64,000 nucleotides of DNA from Mallotus nudiflorus (GCA_947683625.1 CANTUR010000145.1:3923501-3987500), one strand, 5' to 3'; positions 11,764-24,022 are shown, counted from the first letter of the stretch. Numbers and translations are program-made. The notes: generated from the letters alone by a model not told the origin.

Positions 11764-14700
11764 TTCCCACAGCAGTTGATTGCTAGTGCTGCACCCGTGC
11801 CATTTCAGTTACCACCAGCTCAGCATCAGAGTTCCACTCAGCTTGTCCCACAGCAGAGTCATGGTAGAGGTACTAGAGGAGGTGCCAGAGGTGTTGGCCA
11901 GGCTTCTACCAGTCAGCAGGGAGGTCGAGGACAGGCCAGAGTCTTCCATCTCACTCAGCAGGATGCTCAGGCATCTAATGCAGTTGTGGCAGGTATTGTT
12001 TCTGTTTGTTACCTGGATGCATGGGTTTTGTTTGATCCGGGTGCCACGTATTCGTTTGTTTCTCCTGTTTTTGCTTCTAAATCTTGTTGGCAAGCTTCGA
12101 GGAAGGCTTTTCCTTTGTCTGTTGCCACTCCTCTGAGTGATTCTTTAGACACCAATATTGTTCTTTCTGGTTGTCCAGTTCTCGTGGGAGATAGAGAATT
12201 ACCCGCTGAGTTGATTTTGTTGGATGTGATGGAGTTTGATGTTATTCTGGGAATGGATTGGTTATCTCAGCACTATGCCATGGTAGATTACAGGAATAAA
12301 GAGGTGACTTTCAGAATTCCTGGTGAAGAAGAGTTTAAGTTTATTGGTGATAGGAGTTCAGCACCTCAGAATCTTATTTCTGCTATTACGGCTAGGAAGT
12401 TGTTGAGGAAAGGATGTCAGGGATATTTGGCATTGGTCAGGGATACTTCAGTGGAGAAGTTGTCACTCACAGATGTTCCTGTTGCTTGTGAGTTTCCTGA
12501 TGTTTTTCCCGAGGAGTTGCCAGGTTTACCACCTCACAGAGAGATTGAGTTCTGTATAGATGTGGTTCCAGACACTACTCCTATATCTATGCCACCCTAT
12601 AGAATGGCTCCTGCAGAGTTGAAAGAGTTGAAGGAGCAATTGCAAGAGTTGTTGGATAAAGGTTTTATCAGACCTAGTGTTTCTCCTTGGGGTGCACCAG
12701 TCCTGTTTATGAAGAAGAAGGATGGTACCCTGAGACTGTGCATTGACTACAGAGAGCTTAACAAGGTGACAGTGAAGAACAAGTATCCTCTCCCGAGGAT
12801 AGATGACTTGTTTGATCAGCTACAAGGTGCACAGTTCTTTTCAAAGATTGACTTGAGGTCAGGTTATCATCAGCTGCGGATCAGTGAATCTGATATTCCT
12901 AAGACGACATTCCACACTAGATATGGCCATTATGAGTTCCTGGTGATGTCCTTTGGTTTGACTAATGCACCAGTAGCTTTTATGGATCTGATGAACAGGG
13001 TATTCAGACCGTATATGGATCAGTTTATGGTAGTCTTCATTGATGATATACTGGTATATTCGAGGAGTATGGAGGAGCATGTATATCACTTGAGGATTGT
13101 ACTACAGACACTGAGAGATCATAAGCTTTATGCTAAATTCTCGAAGTGTGATTTCTAGATGGAAAGTGTTTCTTTTCTTGGACACGTGGTGTCTAAAGAA
13201 GGTATTCAGGTTGATCCACAGAAGATTAAGGCAGTGTCTGAGTGGCCTAGACCGACTTCTGTTACAGAGATTTGGAGTTTTCTGGGTTTAGTCGGGTATT
13301 ATAGGCGATTTGTGCAGGATTTTTCTAGAATTATAGCCCCTATGACTCGCTTGACTCAGAAGAATGTTAGATTCGAGTGGTCAGAAGCTTGTGAGAATAG
13401 TTTCCAGTTGTTGAAGGAGAAATTGACCACAGCGCCAGTGTTAGCTTTGCCTAATAGTGTGGATAAGTTCACAGTTTATTGTGATGCCTCTAGAATTAGT
13501 CTTGGTTGTGTGTTGATGCAGAATGGAAGGGTGATAGCCTATGCTTCGAGGCAGTTGAAGAAGCATGAGCATAACTATCCCACACATGATCTTGAGATGG
13601 CTGTAGTGGTCTTTGCTTTGAAGATTTGGAGACATTATTTGTACGGGGTGACTTGTGAGATATTTACTGATCACAAGAGCCTTAAGTACATATTCCAACA
13701 GCGAGATCTGAATCTGAGGCAGAGGAGATGGTTGGAACTGTTGAAGGATTATGATTGCGAGATCTTATATCATCCGGGTAAGGCTAATGTGGTAGCAGAT
13801 GCCTTGAGTAAAAAGTCCTCAGGTAGTCTTGCTCACATCAGTGTTGAGAGGAGACCATTGATCCAGGAGTTCCATCTGTTGGTGGATCAAGGTCTGATGA
13901 TGAAGATTAGTATATTAGGTGGATTGCTAGCTCAGTTTAAAGTACGATCGGTACTGAGGGATAGGATTAAAGCAGCTCAGAGCCGAGATCCTATTCTAGA
14001 AGAACTTGCAGAGAATGTCAGAGCAGGGAAGTTCACTGATTTCACACTCGATGATGATGGTGTGTTGTGGATCAGTGGTAGATTATGTGTTCCTTATGTG
14101 GATGATTTGAGAGAGGAGATTTTAGAGGAAGCACACTCTACAGCCTATAGCGTTCATCCGGATGTTACTAAGATGTACCACAGTATCAGAGATCTATACT
14201 GGTGGGACGGATTGAAGAAGGATGTCGTTGATTATGTTGCGAAGTGCTTGACGTGTCAACAAGTGAAAGCCGAACATCAGAAGCCTTCTGGGAAGCTTCA
14301 GCCTCTTCCTATTCCCGAGTGGAAATGGGAAAGGATAGCTATGGATTTTATGGTCGGTTTACCTCGTTCGAAGGATGGATTCGACTCCATTTGGGTGATT
14401 GTAGACAGATTGATGAAATCTGCACATTTCCTACTTGTGAAAGCCACCTATTCTGTAACTAGATTGGCGAAGTTATATGTGAAGCATATCGTATGCCTTC
14501 ATGTAGTACCTGTGTCCATTGTGTCAGACAGAGGTTCAGTGTTTACTTCTCATTTTTGGCAGAAGTTGCAGGAAGTGATGGGCACTAGGTTGAACTTCAG
14601 TACTGCTTTTCATCCTCAGACAGATGGTTAGTCTGAGAGGACGATCCAGACACTGGAAGATATGTTGAGGATGTGTGTCCTGGATTTGGGAGGTAGCTGG

Positions 14701-15384
14701 GATGATCATTTGCCACTCGTTGAGTTTGCATATAATAACAGCTACCATAGCAATATTGGCATGGCACCATACGAGGCTTTATATGGAAGAAAGTGTAGAT
14801 CCCCTTTGAGTTGGGATGAGATTGGTAAGAGAGCTTTGACTGGACCTGAGATGGTTCAGGATGCTGTAGAGAAAGTCACCGTGATTAAGCGCAGATTAGA
14901 GACCGCAGTTAGCAGATAAAAGAGTTATGCGAATCCTAGGCGTAGAGATGTGGAATTTCAAGTTGGAGATTTCATTTTTCTGAAGGTATCTCCGATGAAG
15001 GGTGTGATGAGAGTCGGTAGGAAGGGTAAGTTAGCACCGAGATATATCGGACCGTTTAAGATTCTAGAGAGAGTTGGCACTGTTGCATATCGGTTGGATT
15101 TGCCTCCGAGTATGTCACAGGTGCATCCAGTATTTCATATCTCGATGTTGAGGAAGTATATCTCAGACCCTTCACACATGTTGTTGCCTGACAGTGTAGA
15201 AGTGAGTGAATATTTGACGTTTGTGGAAGAACCTGTGGCGATCGTTGATTATCAAGTTCGACAGTTGCGATCGAAGCAGATTCCGATGGTCAAGGTTTTG
15301 TGGCGTAGCGACAGAGTTGAGGAGCATACGTGGGAGACTGAAGCTGAGATGCGAGCTTCTTATCCGTATCTCTTTCCTTCTTGA
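11764..15384 (+). pseudogene. pol: Tekay pol: protease, RT, RNase H, integrase, chromodomain (broken)
   Basis: A single frame runs throughout, stopped at 13156 (TAG), 14629 (TAG) and 14917 (TAA). Domains in order: aspartic protease with FDPGATYSF (Asp codon at 12034); reverse transcriptase with FIDDIL at about 13036; RNase H with VYCDAS, LEMA and FTDHKSLKY; integrase zinc finger (HPDVTKMY to CLTCQQ, about 14155-14260). The integrase core has Asp in AMDF, Asp in SDRG and Glu just after the 14629 stop. GKLAPRYIGPF and a chromodomain (about 15210-15380, ending KVLWRS...HTWETEAEM) follow. Domain content is complete, and only nonsense changes break it. The chromodomain normally directs integration to marked chromatin. 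I chose the frame by domain continuity. Confidence 0.93.
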
Positions 15385-15418
15385 TCTTGTTTTCTGGAAT
15401 TCGGGGATGAATTCTTGT

Positions 15419-15430
15419 AAGGGGGGAAGA
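15419..15430 (+). other. Tekay polypurine tract
   Basis: AAGGGGGGAAGA lies immediately upstream of the 3' LTR, separated by one C. This is the expected priming site for plus-strand DNA synthesis. Confidence 0.9.
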
Positions 15431-15431
15431 C

Positions 15432-18400
15432 TGTAATATCCTGTATTTTTAAACATTTTTACACTGTACCGGGATATGTAGTGTTAATAATTTTTGTATA
15501 TATATATTATGATATTTTACGAGTTGATATGTATTTAAAACTTATTTTAATTATTGTGTATTATTTACAGTGCTTTATGTAAAAGTTTCCCGGGACTTGC
15601 ATTTTCGGGGAAATTTTCACGTAAATAATTTATTATTAATTATTTTAAACATATTTTCGGACTTGTATGAACTCATACGTATTTTTAAAATACTAAACAC
15701 CGTGTATACATGTAATTATTTATTTAATTAGGGTTTAATATATTACCCTAATATTTTATTATTGTTTATTTATTTTATTGTTATTTAATTATTTTTAATT
15801 AATATTAAATTTTAAAATATTAAATATTAAGTGTGTGGTGTATATTTAATGTGTGTAATTTAATATTATTTTAATATATAGTATAAAGTATATATATATA
15901 CATATTATAAGTTAAAAACCAAAACTTTTGGAAAATTACCATTTTGCCCCCGTATGCATCTTCTTCCCCGATCACCTTCCCCGCGCAAATCCGGTCGCTG
16001 TCGTCCCGATCCCTTGCCGTTGGTGTGCCGTCCGGCGTGCCACCACCTTCCCCAGCCTCTTTTGCTGCCTGTAGCAGCTGATTCCGGCGCTTGGAAGCCA
16101 TTTTTGGCCGGAGAAGCTGAAAGTCGAACCACCGTCGATCACGATGATTCCGGCCAAAATTTTCAACACCGCTGGTCTCTTTCTTCTCCTTGAGCTCCGG
16201 TGAGTGTGATTCTAGCTTTGGTTTGAGCTGAATTGGTCTTGATTTGCTTAGGTTTCGAATTTTCAATTTCGGCCTATTAGGGTTTTTGATTTTTTTGAGC
16301 TTTGAATTGATTGATTCATGAAACCTTCCTTCACAAATGTTGATCCTAGTAACTTAATCTTCGTGTGCGAATTTTTGTGGAATTTTTGGAGATTATTTGG
16401 ATTTTTGGGTATTTTTGAATATTTTAATATTATTTTCTAATTTTCGGAAATTAATTAAATAAATTATGAAATTGTGTTTTATGGTAATTATAGGTGTTGA
16501 AATGAATTATAGGAATTTATTTGGAATTTTTATATTTTTATTTTGAATTATTTAAGTTTATGTAATTTTGGGAAATTAGGGTTAATTATGTTTTTAATTG
16601 AAATTAATTGGTTAATTGAGCTTAATTATTAATATTATTGATAAATATGTTAAGAAAATTAATTTTGGATAATTGTATAATTTTTGGTGAATTTTTGAAG
16701 TAATTTTAGTATATTTATATATATAGGGGTATTTTGGTAATTTTACCCGAAATTGGCTAAAAATGTAATTTAATTGGTTTTAATAGTTATTTAAGGTATA
16801 AAAATGATTTCTACAAATTATTTGGTATTTTTAACTAATTAAAACTATTTTTCATGAATTATTTTCAATTATATATATAATATACGGTTTTTCTAATAAA
16901 ATGAGTTTTTATCGATTTTTAATGTGTTTAAAAGTTAATTATGTAATTTTACTTATAAAATGTATTTATGTGATAGAAGGGTATTTTTGGTATTTCTAAA
17001 ATTTTTCTGTGATTGTCGACCCCGGTCGGTAGACTGTAGTTTGGAGTCCGACCGAGGGGTTGTGAATGTAATTTTGCGTTTATTTTCAAAGTGTGTTTCT
17101 TTGCAGGGTCGGATCTACTCTTTGAGTAGAGAGATGTCCGTTTTACAGGGGAGGTTCTGTGGAATTTTTGGTAGAATTCTCGTAAAACGTAATGTCCGGT
17201 CGAACCCTAATCTCAATTATGTGTTTAATACTCTAGATCGAATTCTAGGATTTTCTGTTAGGTTTATTCTAATGTCGGTTGTTTATTGTTTGTTTAGTTG
17301 CGCCGAGACCGAGGGCTAGTGGACCAGGCCCGTCGGACCCATCTCGAGGAGCGCACTAGTGTGAGTTACTATTTTATATATATATGCTTAGGATGCATGA
17401 TTTAGAAATGCATGTTTTATTTTGATTAAATATGCATAAATAATATGATTTATATTTAAGTATGTCCTTAGTTTATTTTGGTTTATTTTTGGTATATATT
17501 AAATTATATGCATGTTTTGTTAATAAATTATATTTAAAATGTTTTTAAATATATATCTAGCTTAATTTATAATTTGATTGGATTCATTTGACATATATAT
17601 ACTCAAAATATACCTGGTTTACTTTTGGTATATTTCCGATATATATATGGTTTATATTGTTATTTTATTTAAATTCATGCATCATTTATTTGTGAATGGA
17701 TGTTTTATAATTATTAATGAAGGATATCAATAGAACGTGCTACCTAGTGGGCAGCACTAGGACCGAGTACGTATCGGTACGCTTATAGCAAATAGGCTAT
17801 ACTACTAACTATTTGTGGGTATTGATTGAATATGATTATTTGATGTATGAGATATGGTTTGGAGGTGTGATTGTTGGAGCTCGGTTGACCAAGTGTCTCG
17901 GGGCCAATCACACTGACAATCAAACTGCTGGAGCTCGGTTGACTTAGTGTCTCAGGGCCAGTCTACTGTCTAAATGGATTAAGTGGATATATTTGGATTA
18001 AGTGAGCCTATATCGCTAGAGTGTTTTCTAACACTGTTTGAGGTTTCGATATCATAGGGTTCTATTTGATCCTTCATAAACTGTGATTTTCAATAAAATA
18101 TATAAAAATGATTTTTACTGCATCTGTGTGAATTTTCCTGTATATATACATATTAGATATATATACTATTGATTGTATGCATTGTCACTTAGTATGCATG
18201 TATATATATTATAGTAATTCACTCAGTGAGGTCTGACTCCCCTCCGTTGACTATTTTTCAGGAGAGTCATCATCTTCAGACCTCAGTAGCAAGCCTGTAC
18301 GCCGGATTTCTTCCGCCCCGGCTTCTTTGTGTAAATTGCTTACTTGAGTCTTATCTTTTTTATAATCTAGACACTGTAGTAGTTGTAAATTAATTGTGGG

Positions 18401-18671
18401 ATTTTATGTATTTTATTTATGTGAGATATTGTATTATATTTGAAACTAGATTTGTATTAAAAGATTATATATATATGAAATGTCGAGGATTTGATTTAAA
18501 TCCAGTTGATTGAAATTTTATGGTGATATTTATGATTTTTATTTCCGCTGCATTATATATTGTTATTACTATTGCATGTTTGATTTTATTTTTAGGCTTG
18601 CTACGGGTTCTGGATTCGAAAGAATTCCCGTTCCCTAGCACCGGTCATGGCCCTTGTTTTGGGTCGTGACA
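15432..18671 (+). repeat. Tekay 3' LTR
   Basis: Runs from TGTAATATCC to GTGACA and aligns end to end with the 5' LTR. It has a 27-bp stretch at about 15996-16039 that the 5' LTR lacks, within the GC-rich island. It is followed by the CATAT duplication at 18672-18676 and then SIRE-2 gag. Confidence 0.95.
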
Positions 18672-18676
18672 CATAT

Positions 18677-19445
18677 CATCTTCTTCATTTAAGTCACTAT
18701 CACTAGTGTCTTTACTTGCTATGAGAGCAATACTTTTGTCCTTCTTTGTTTTCTCTTCCTCAACTACTTGATTCATTTTGATTTTATGGGTCAGAAGTTT
18801 TCCAAGAAGTTCATCTGTAGGTAAAGTAGAAACATCATTTGCTTCTTTAATTGAAGCAATTTTACCTTTCCAAATATTTTGAGGTAAGATCACAAGGATT
18901 TTGATGTTAACATTTTCATTTGAAAATTTCTTGCCTAGTTTCCTCATAAAATTGATAAGAGAGATAAGTCTACTATACATCTTACTAATTTTCTCATTGG
19001 GCTTCATTTCAAACAATTTGTATTCTCTTCCTAGCATTTGCAATTTTTTATTCTTAACTTGATTGGTTCCTTTAGGTTTTGTCTTTAGACATTCCTAAAT
19101 TTCTTTAATCGACCCTAAATGCTCTATGCTATTATATTCTTCTCTACTCAAACAACAATAAAGAATGGTAATTGCATTTCTATTTCTTAAGTTAGCTTTG
19201 GATTGCTCATCACTCCATTCCTTTATAGGAATGATCACTTCATTGCCTTCATTGTTTTTCTTTGTTGGAGGACTCCAACCTTCTTCAATAATATCCTATA
19301 AATTGACTCCTTCACTATCCAAGAACATTTCCATTTTATTTCTCCAGTATGTATAATCAGTACCAATACCATAAAAAAATAGAGGTCTTGCGTAGCTAGG
19401 ACCATAAACATCAGGGGTGACAATAACTTGACTTATGGAGGCCAT
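18677..19445 (-). pseudogene. SIRE-2 gag, N-terminal and central part
   Basis: Copia-type Gag on the reverse strand. The start is the ATG whose complement is at 19443-19445, just inside the primer site of the SIRE-2 LTR. The reading gives MASISQVIVTPDVYGPSYAR, then motifs of the UBN2 gag family (EYKLFEMKPNEKISKMYSRL, LGKKFSNE, LPTDELLGKLLTHKIKMNQ) and an acidic stretch ending EEDDM. In-frame stops occur in the first third, and only the part from about 19043 downward is open. The reading continues after the Tekay element at 7214 and then at 5572. Confidence 0.85.
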
Positions 19446-19490
19446 AATCTATTCTTTAAGATGGTTAAATCTTCAAGAATAAAGACTAAA

Positions 19491-19502
19491 GCTCTGATAC
19501 TA
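19491..19502 (-). other. SIRE-2 primer-binding site
   Basis: On the reverse strand it reads TAGTATCAGAGC, one G-to-A change from the canonical initiator-Met site TGGTATCAGAGC. It lies two bases from the inner end of the LTR. The change would weaken priming, or may simply be decay. SIRE-1 shows the same change at 30114. Confidence 0.8.
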
Positions 19503-19504
19503 AA

Positions 19505-20821
19505 TGTAATTCCATAAGTGCCAAGAGGGGGGGTGAATTAGCTTTTTAAACAATATGGGTAATTTGAATTTACACCCAAGAGAAAACTAAAAATAGACTA
19601 AGAGCTAAACTGAATGAAGAATGAGAGCAATAAAAACACCAAGGATTTATAGAGGTTCAGCCCTTAAAGCCTACATCCCCTCCTTAACCACTTATTGAGA
19701 ATTATAATCCGTTAACAATCTACTTTAAGGTGTAGATTAAACCCTTACAAGCTTAAACTAATCCACCTAAGTGTTTTTACAAGGTTCATACTCAAACCTA
19801 AGTGTTTTCCTAAGGCTCACACTTTAACCTAAATGCTAATAAAAACTCTCTTAGCTTACAAGTATTTAAAATCCTAACCCAACTAACTTAATCTCATTAT
19901 TGAGCTATTGAATGAAGGAAATAAACACTCACTAACCCACACTCAAGAATACTTTTGAGATATAAAGAAATTACAAGAATTTAAGATTGAGAACTTGGGT
20001 GGTTGAAGAATTAATTCAAGATTGAATGCTTAAAGATTGCTCTAAATGTGTTTGCTCAACTTTATTAACTTTTTCCAGCTCTATTCTTAGTGGTATTTAA
20101 ACCCTCTAAGAGAACCAGAGCTATTGGAAGTGCATTTAATGAAAATAAAGCTATTCAACCATAAAAGAAAAAAGGAACTCTGCACGTTCATCATGATCAT
20201 AATTATTGAGGCACCAAGAAGAAATTTGAATTCACACACTTTCATGATCATAACAATGGTGATGGCACTGGTCATGACAATTCTTGGGAACTTTTTGAAG
20301 TTGGTCATCATGATCATAAAAGAATCATCATGATGATAAAAAAAATCATCATGATTATAATTTAGGCTGTCATCATCATAACACTAATGGTGACATTGGT
20401 TATGACGACTCTCGGAAATATTTGGAAATTTGCAATTTGAATAGTTGTAATTTTGCTTGAAAATTTTTTCTAATGATTGAGATTTGCTTGTGACCACTCA
20501 TATTGAAGATTTCCATTGAATTTGACAAAATTTTACTTTAGATCTCAACAAAAATTAGATCTTCCATTTTCCTACTTTATTATGGTCATGATGAGTCCAT
20601 CACCACTCATGACATGGCTGCAAACTTAGTAAAGTCAAAGTGTTGACTTTTCTTAGCTTGACTTGTGTAGTTATGATCATAATGCTTTCTGTAACTACTT
20701 ATGCTACATCTGATTATTACAAATTTAATTAACCTCAATATAAACACTTGGATTAAATATAATTTTACTTAATTACTTATGACCATAAAAAATGATTTGT
20801 TTTACCTCTCAAGGTTCAACA
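19505..20821 (-). repeat. SIRE-2 5' LTR, reverse strand
   Basis: LTR of 1317 bp whose 5' end (TGTTGAACC on the reverse strand) is at 20821 and whose 3' end abuts the primer site. The region resembles other SIRE-type LTRs near its 3' end (poly-C/poly-G run, serial TAAGTTAG and AAAACTC words) but is a distinct family. It contains a roughly 130-bp internal repeat, with AATGGTGA...GGTCATGAC at about 20254 and again at about 20386, and many CATGATCAT words. The matching 3' LTR is not in the window. Confidence 0.8.
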
Positions 20822-20828
20822 ATTTAAA

Positions 20829-20884
20829 TAGTTCCCCATCAATTGATTTTAATAGTTATTGGTAAATCAATTGGTGGGGAACTA
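20829..20884. repeat. Inverted repeat (21-bp arms) next to the SIRE-2 LTR
   Basis: Arm TAGTTCCCCATCAATTGATTT (20829-20849; 21 bases, one mismatch to the complement of 20864-20884) with a 14-base loop. It would form a strong hairpin in RNA or single-stranded DNA. It starts only eight bases from the outer end of the SIRE-2 LTR. Confidence 0.75.
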
Positions 20885-20920
20885 TTGTGGCTTTAATTAG
20901 GTTTTGAGTTTGAGTTCTAG

Positions 20921-21647
20921 AGGGTGTTTGGATTAGTTGATAGAGATTTTTTTTAATCATCTATATTTTAGGTGTTTGGTGAGGTTCTCAAATCAGCAGT
21001 TGATATCTATTTTTAATTAAAATAGCTACATATTTGATCACCTCCATATTGGAGTTTGTACCCATCACCTAATAGTTGATTTAAATTTATTTTGTATTTA
21101 GACTATATTACCCTTATTAAAAACAATTAATAAAAGTTAGCTTATTTTTAAATTAAATGTATATTATTAGTTTTTTATAATTTATAATCAAATTTATATT
21201 ATTTAAAATTATAGTTAGCAGTTGAATAATTATACTATTTATATCTATAATAGTTTTTTTAAAAAAATTATATTAACAAGGTTTACATTTTAATATTAAT
21301 TTTCAAATAGTTTCTATTAATAATTTTAATAATAAATAAAGTAAAAATGATGTATTATTATATCTTACTATATGTTATTATATATATTATTATATTAAAA
21401 TGATAATTTATATTATTATATTAGAATGACAAATTATTATATATTACTATATTTTTTTATATAATTTACATATATAGAAAAAAATATTATCAAATTATAT
21501 TTGAAAATCAATTAAAAAAATTATATTTAAAAATAATTTATATCTTTAATGGTCATTTGATACACTAACAGCAAACAATAACTAACATAATTTCACCAAA
21601 CAGTTCATATATATAAGTTACCAATTACCAGCTACTAAACATGCCCC
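20921..21647. mobile_element. Candidate PIF/Harbinger-like MITE
   Basis: AT-rich 727-bp stretch starting AGGGTGTTTGG and ending AAACATGCCCC, which are imperfect inverted ends. A 3-bp direct repeat TAG flanks it (20918-20920, 21648-21650). The GGTGTTTGG-type end and the 3-bp target resemble plant Harbinger elements, but the inverted repeat is short and imperfect. There is no transposase. Confidence 0.4.
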
Positions 21648-21650
21648 TAG

Positions 21651-22559
21651 TGTATACAGTAGTGTTAAATCAATTGTTGAAAAACTTTTGCTACCCTTAT
21701 AATTATATCCAGTTCCAACCAATTAAACAAAGTCTAGTGAACTTTGGATAACAGTAGTTTAGAAAAAAAAAACACATTGTCCAATGACAATTATTAGATA
21801 CAATTTAATGCACATCACAAGTTTGATAGCTTAATTTATTGAATTTTTAGGTGTATATTATAACTAAATTAAGATATATATGTTCCATATGAATAGTCAT
21901 AACATATATAAGGCAATAAAATAGATTTCAGTTTAATTGAATGATCCATTTATGATTTAATTACCTTTGCTTATTATTCTCTTTTCTAATGGAAACTTGG
22001 ATCTTCAGCTAGTAGTGGTGGAGGTTGAAAGGGGAATTGCGGAGATAGTGGCAGTGTATAGCACCAAAAAAATTCTAAAAATTAATCTACTTAAGCTTAT
22101 TGTTCAGCTTAGCCTCATTTTTCAACTTCATCACTAATTATGCCAATGGGTTGGTTCCAACTTACTAGTGATGGCTGAACCAAATTAGAACGTCACTAAG
22201 GATTTTTTGGTTGAAATGAATTTTATAAAATTTTATAGAATTTATTTGCAAATCCAATTAAGTATGTTTGATTTAAATGAAAATTTTGCAAAATTCATTT
22301 TGAAATCTAATTTTTAATTTTGTGAAATTTTTTGAAAGTAAATCAATTCTTATTATGTGGTATGTTTGGTTTAAATGAATTTGGAATTCATTTGAAAATG
22401 AATTATATTTGGTAAAGAAATGAATTCCTCGATGAAATTGAATCAAATAAAGAGTAAGACAAAAAAATTTCACGTGGTTAACAAGGGGTAAGACTGGAAG
22501 GGCAAACATAAATTCATTTTATGTGTTAATTAACACCTAAATTATTAAGTTTATTCAAT
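21651..22559. other. AT-rich intergenic sequence, no gene seen
   Basis: No coding region is supported. The stretch 22190-22420 repeats words such as TATGTTTGRTTTAAATGA and GAATTTATTTG, suggesting a degenerate duplication or an old MITE. I see no terminal repeat or target duplication. Confidence 0.35.
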
Positions 22560-22571
22560 TGTTATATCATG

Positions 22572-23105
22572 GGTTTATTGCACCAATGGTACCTTAACTT
22601 TGGATATATTTCATTTTGGTACCAAATTTATATTTTTTTTCTTTTCAATTACTGAAGTTCTATTTTTGTTTCAGGTTAAAGTAACTCAAATATATTCAAT
22701 TAAATTTAGCAAACTTGGTAGCCAAAATAAGCATATTCTTAGTATATTCATAACATAAGCATCCTAATAAGTAATCTAATTATCCTATGGGTCCTAGAAA
22801 AAAAAATTAATCATTTTGTCTGCAAAATTAATCTATACTAATTTTATTTTCTAGGGCCTGCAAGATGATTAGGCTAATTAACAGTATGCTTACATGGTGA
22901 ATATACTAAGAATATGCTTATTCTGATGAATATACTAAGAATATGATTATTCCAGTTGTCACGTATGCTAAATTTGATTGGATATATTTGAGTTACTTTA
23001 ACCTAAAATAAAAATTGAACATAAGTAACTGAAAAGAAAAAAATTAAAAATTTGGTACCAAAATGAAATATATTTAAAGTTAAGGTACCATTGGTGTAAT
23101 AAACC
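22572..23105. mobile_element. Long-inverted-repeat MITE, Mutator-like, 534 bp
   Basis: The ends GGTTTATTGCACCAATGGTA and, inverted, GGTTTATTACACCAATGGTA open arms of about 180 bp or more with roughly 85% identity by eye. Identical 12-bp direct repeats TGTTATATCATG flank it exactly (22560-22571 and 23106-23117). Long arms and a long target duplication point to a MULE-type non-autonomous element. Twelve bases is longer than the usual 9-11. There is no coding capacity. Confidence 0.8.
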
Positions 23106-23117
23106 TGTTATATCATG

Positions 23118-23987
23118 TACCCCTATCCATATTGCAATATGGACCACACACGTGTAAGATGAAAAGGCGCATCTTTCTTTCTTTTTTTTTTACTCTAAAC
23201 ATCTTTTTTTTTTGCATCCAAAGTCTTTTTTTTCACGTTAAGACATGCAGGATCATTGATTTTCACTTGCATGTTCATTGACAGTTAATAAATCTACAGG
23301 TGAAGATTAATGACCCTACTATAGGTTCTTTGACATTTACTTGAAAGTTCATTGATCCTTAATGAACATCCAATTGAAAATCAATGAAACTGTACTAAGT
23401 TCATTGACCTTCACCTGCATGTTCATTAACCTTAACTTGTAGGCTCTTTGACCTTCACTTGCAGGTCCAATTTTAGTCTCATTTTATTTATTTATGAAGA
23501 ACCTCCATTTAATAATAAATGAACCTCTATGTTACAACTAATAAATCTACATACACAAACTAATGTATCTAAAATTATAACTTTGAAAAATAGATAGAAA
23601 AAAATTAATAAAAAGAAGTATTATAAAAGTTTCATTAACCTTCACCTGTATGTTCATTAACCTCCACCTGCAGGCTCATTGACTTTCACTTATATATTCA
23701 CTTACAATATCACTAAACAATTAAAAATTATTTTTTAATTAATAACACTTGAACCTCTATGATACAACTAATGAATCTATATGCACAAACTAAGCAAATA
23801 CAAAAAAATAATTTGTAGTCCAAATCCAACCTAAACAAATACAAAAAGAATAAGAAAAAGAAGGAGCAACTATTGAATTTCATATATGTAATTTACAAAG
23901 AAGAAAAAAGCGATATGTAACTTTCACAAATCCTCCTTTTAGGCTTAAGTCATAATTCTAGGTCTTGAAACACTTGAGAGACACCAT

Positions 23988-23989
<2 letters not shown>
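23118..23989. repeat. AT-rich spacer with degenerate ~24-bp repeats
   Basis: Between about 23240 and 23480, and again at about 23630-23700, the phrase TTCATTGACCTTCACYTGCA recurs with small changes at roughly 24-60 bp spacing. About ten or more copies can be picked out, some as the shorter AATGAACAT complement. No reading frame or promoter is evident. The rest is AT-rich and featureless. Confidence 0.6.
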
Positions 23990-24018
<29 letters not shown>

Positions 24019-24022
24019 AAGA
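23990..24022. repeat. (AAG)n microsatellite
   Basis: Perfect AAG trinucleotide run of about 11 units. The Ser/Phe-rich reverse-strand reading frame over 23987-24376 is a product of this purine-rich region and not a gene. Confidence 0.9.

Larger units (their letters stand above)
7215..18671 (+). mobile_element. Complete Tekay-type chromovirus (Ty3/gypsy)
   Basis: Full-length element of 11,457 bp with LTRs of 3218 and 3240 bp, TG...CA ends, an initiator-Met primer site, gag-protease-RT-RNase H-integrase-chromodomain order, and a purine tract. A perfect 5-bp target duplication CATAT flanks it (7210-7214, 18672-18676). Very long LTRs and a C-terminal chromodomain are typical of Tekay/Del chromoviruses. 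The two LTRs look about 95-97% identical by eye, so the insertion is moderately recent. Gag and pol nevertheless carry several stops and a frameshift, so this copy cannot be autonomous. It sits inside the gag of reverse-strand SIRE-2. Confidence 0.95.

Noticed and set aside
12034..12042. Tekay protease Asp-Pro-Gly in place of Asp-Ser/Thr-Gly as an inactivating change
   Set aside because: Asp-Pro-Gly occurs in related plant gypsy proteases, so it cannot be read as damage.
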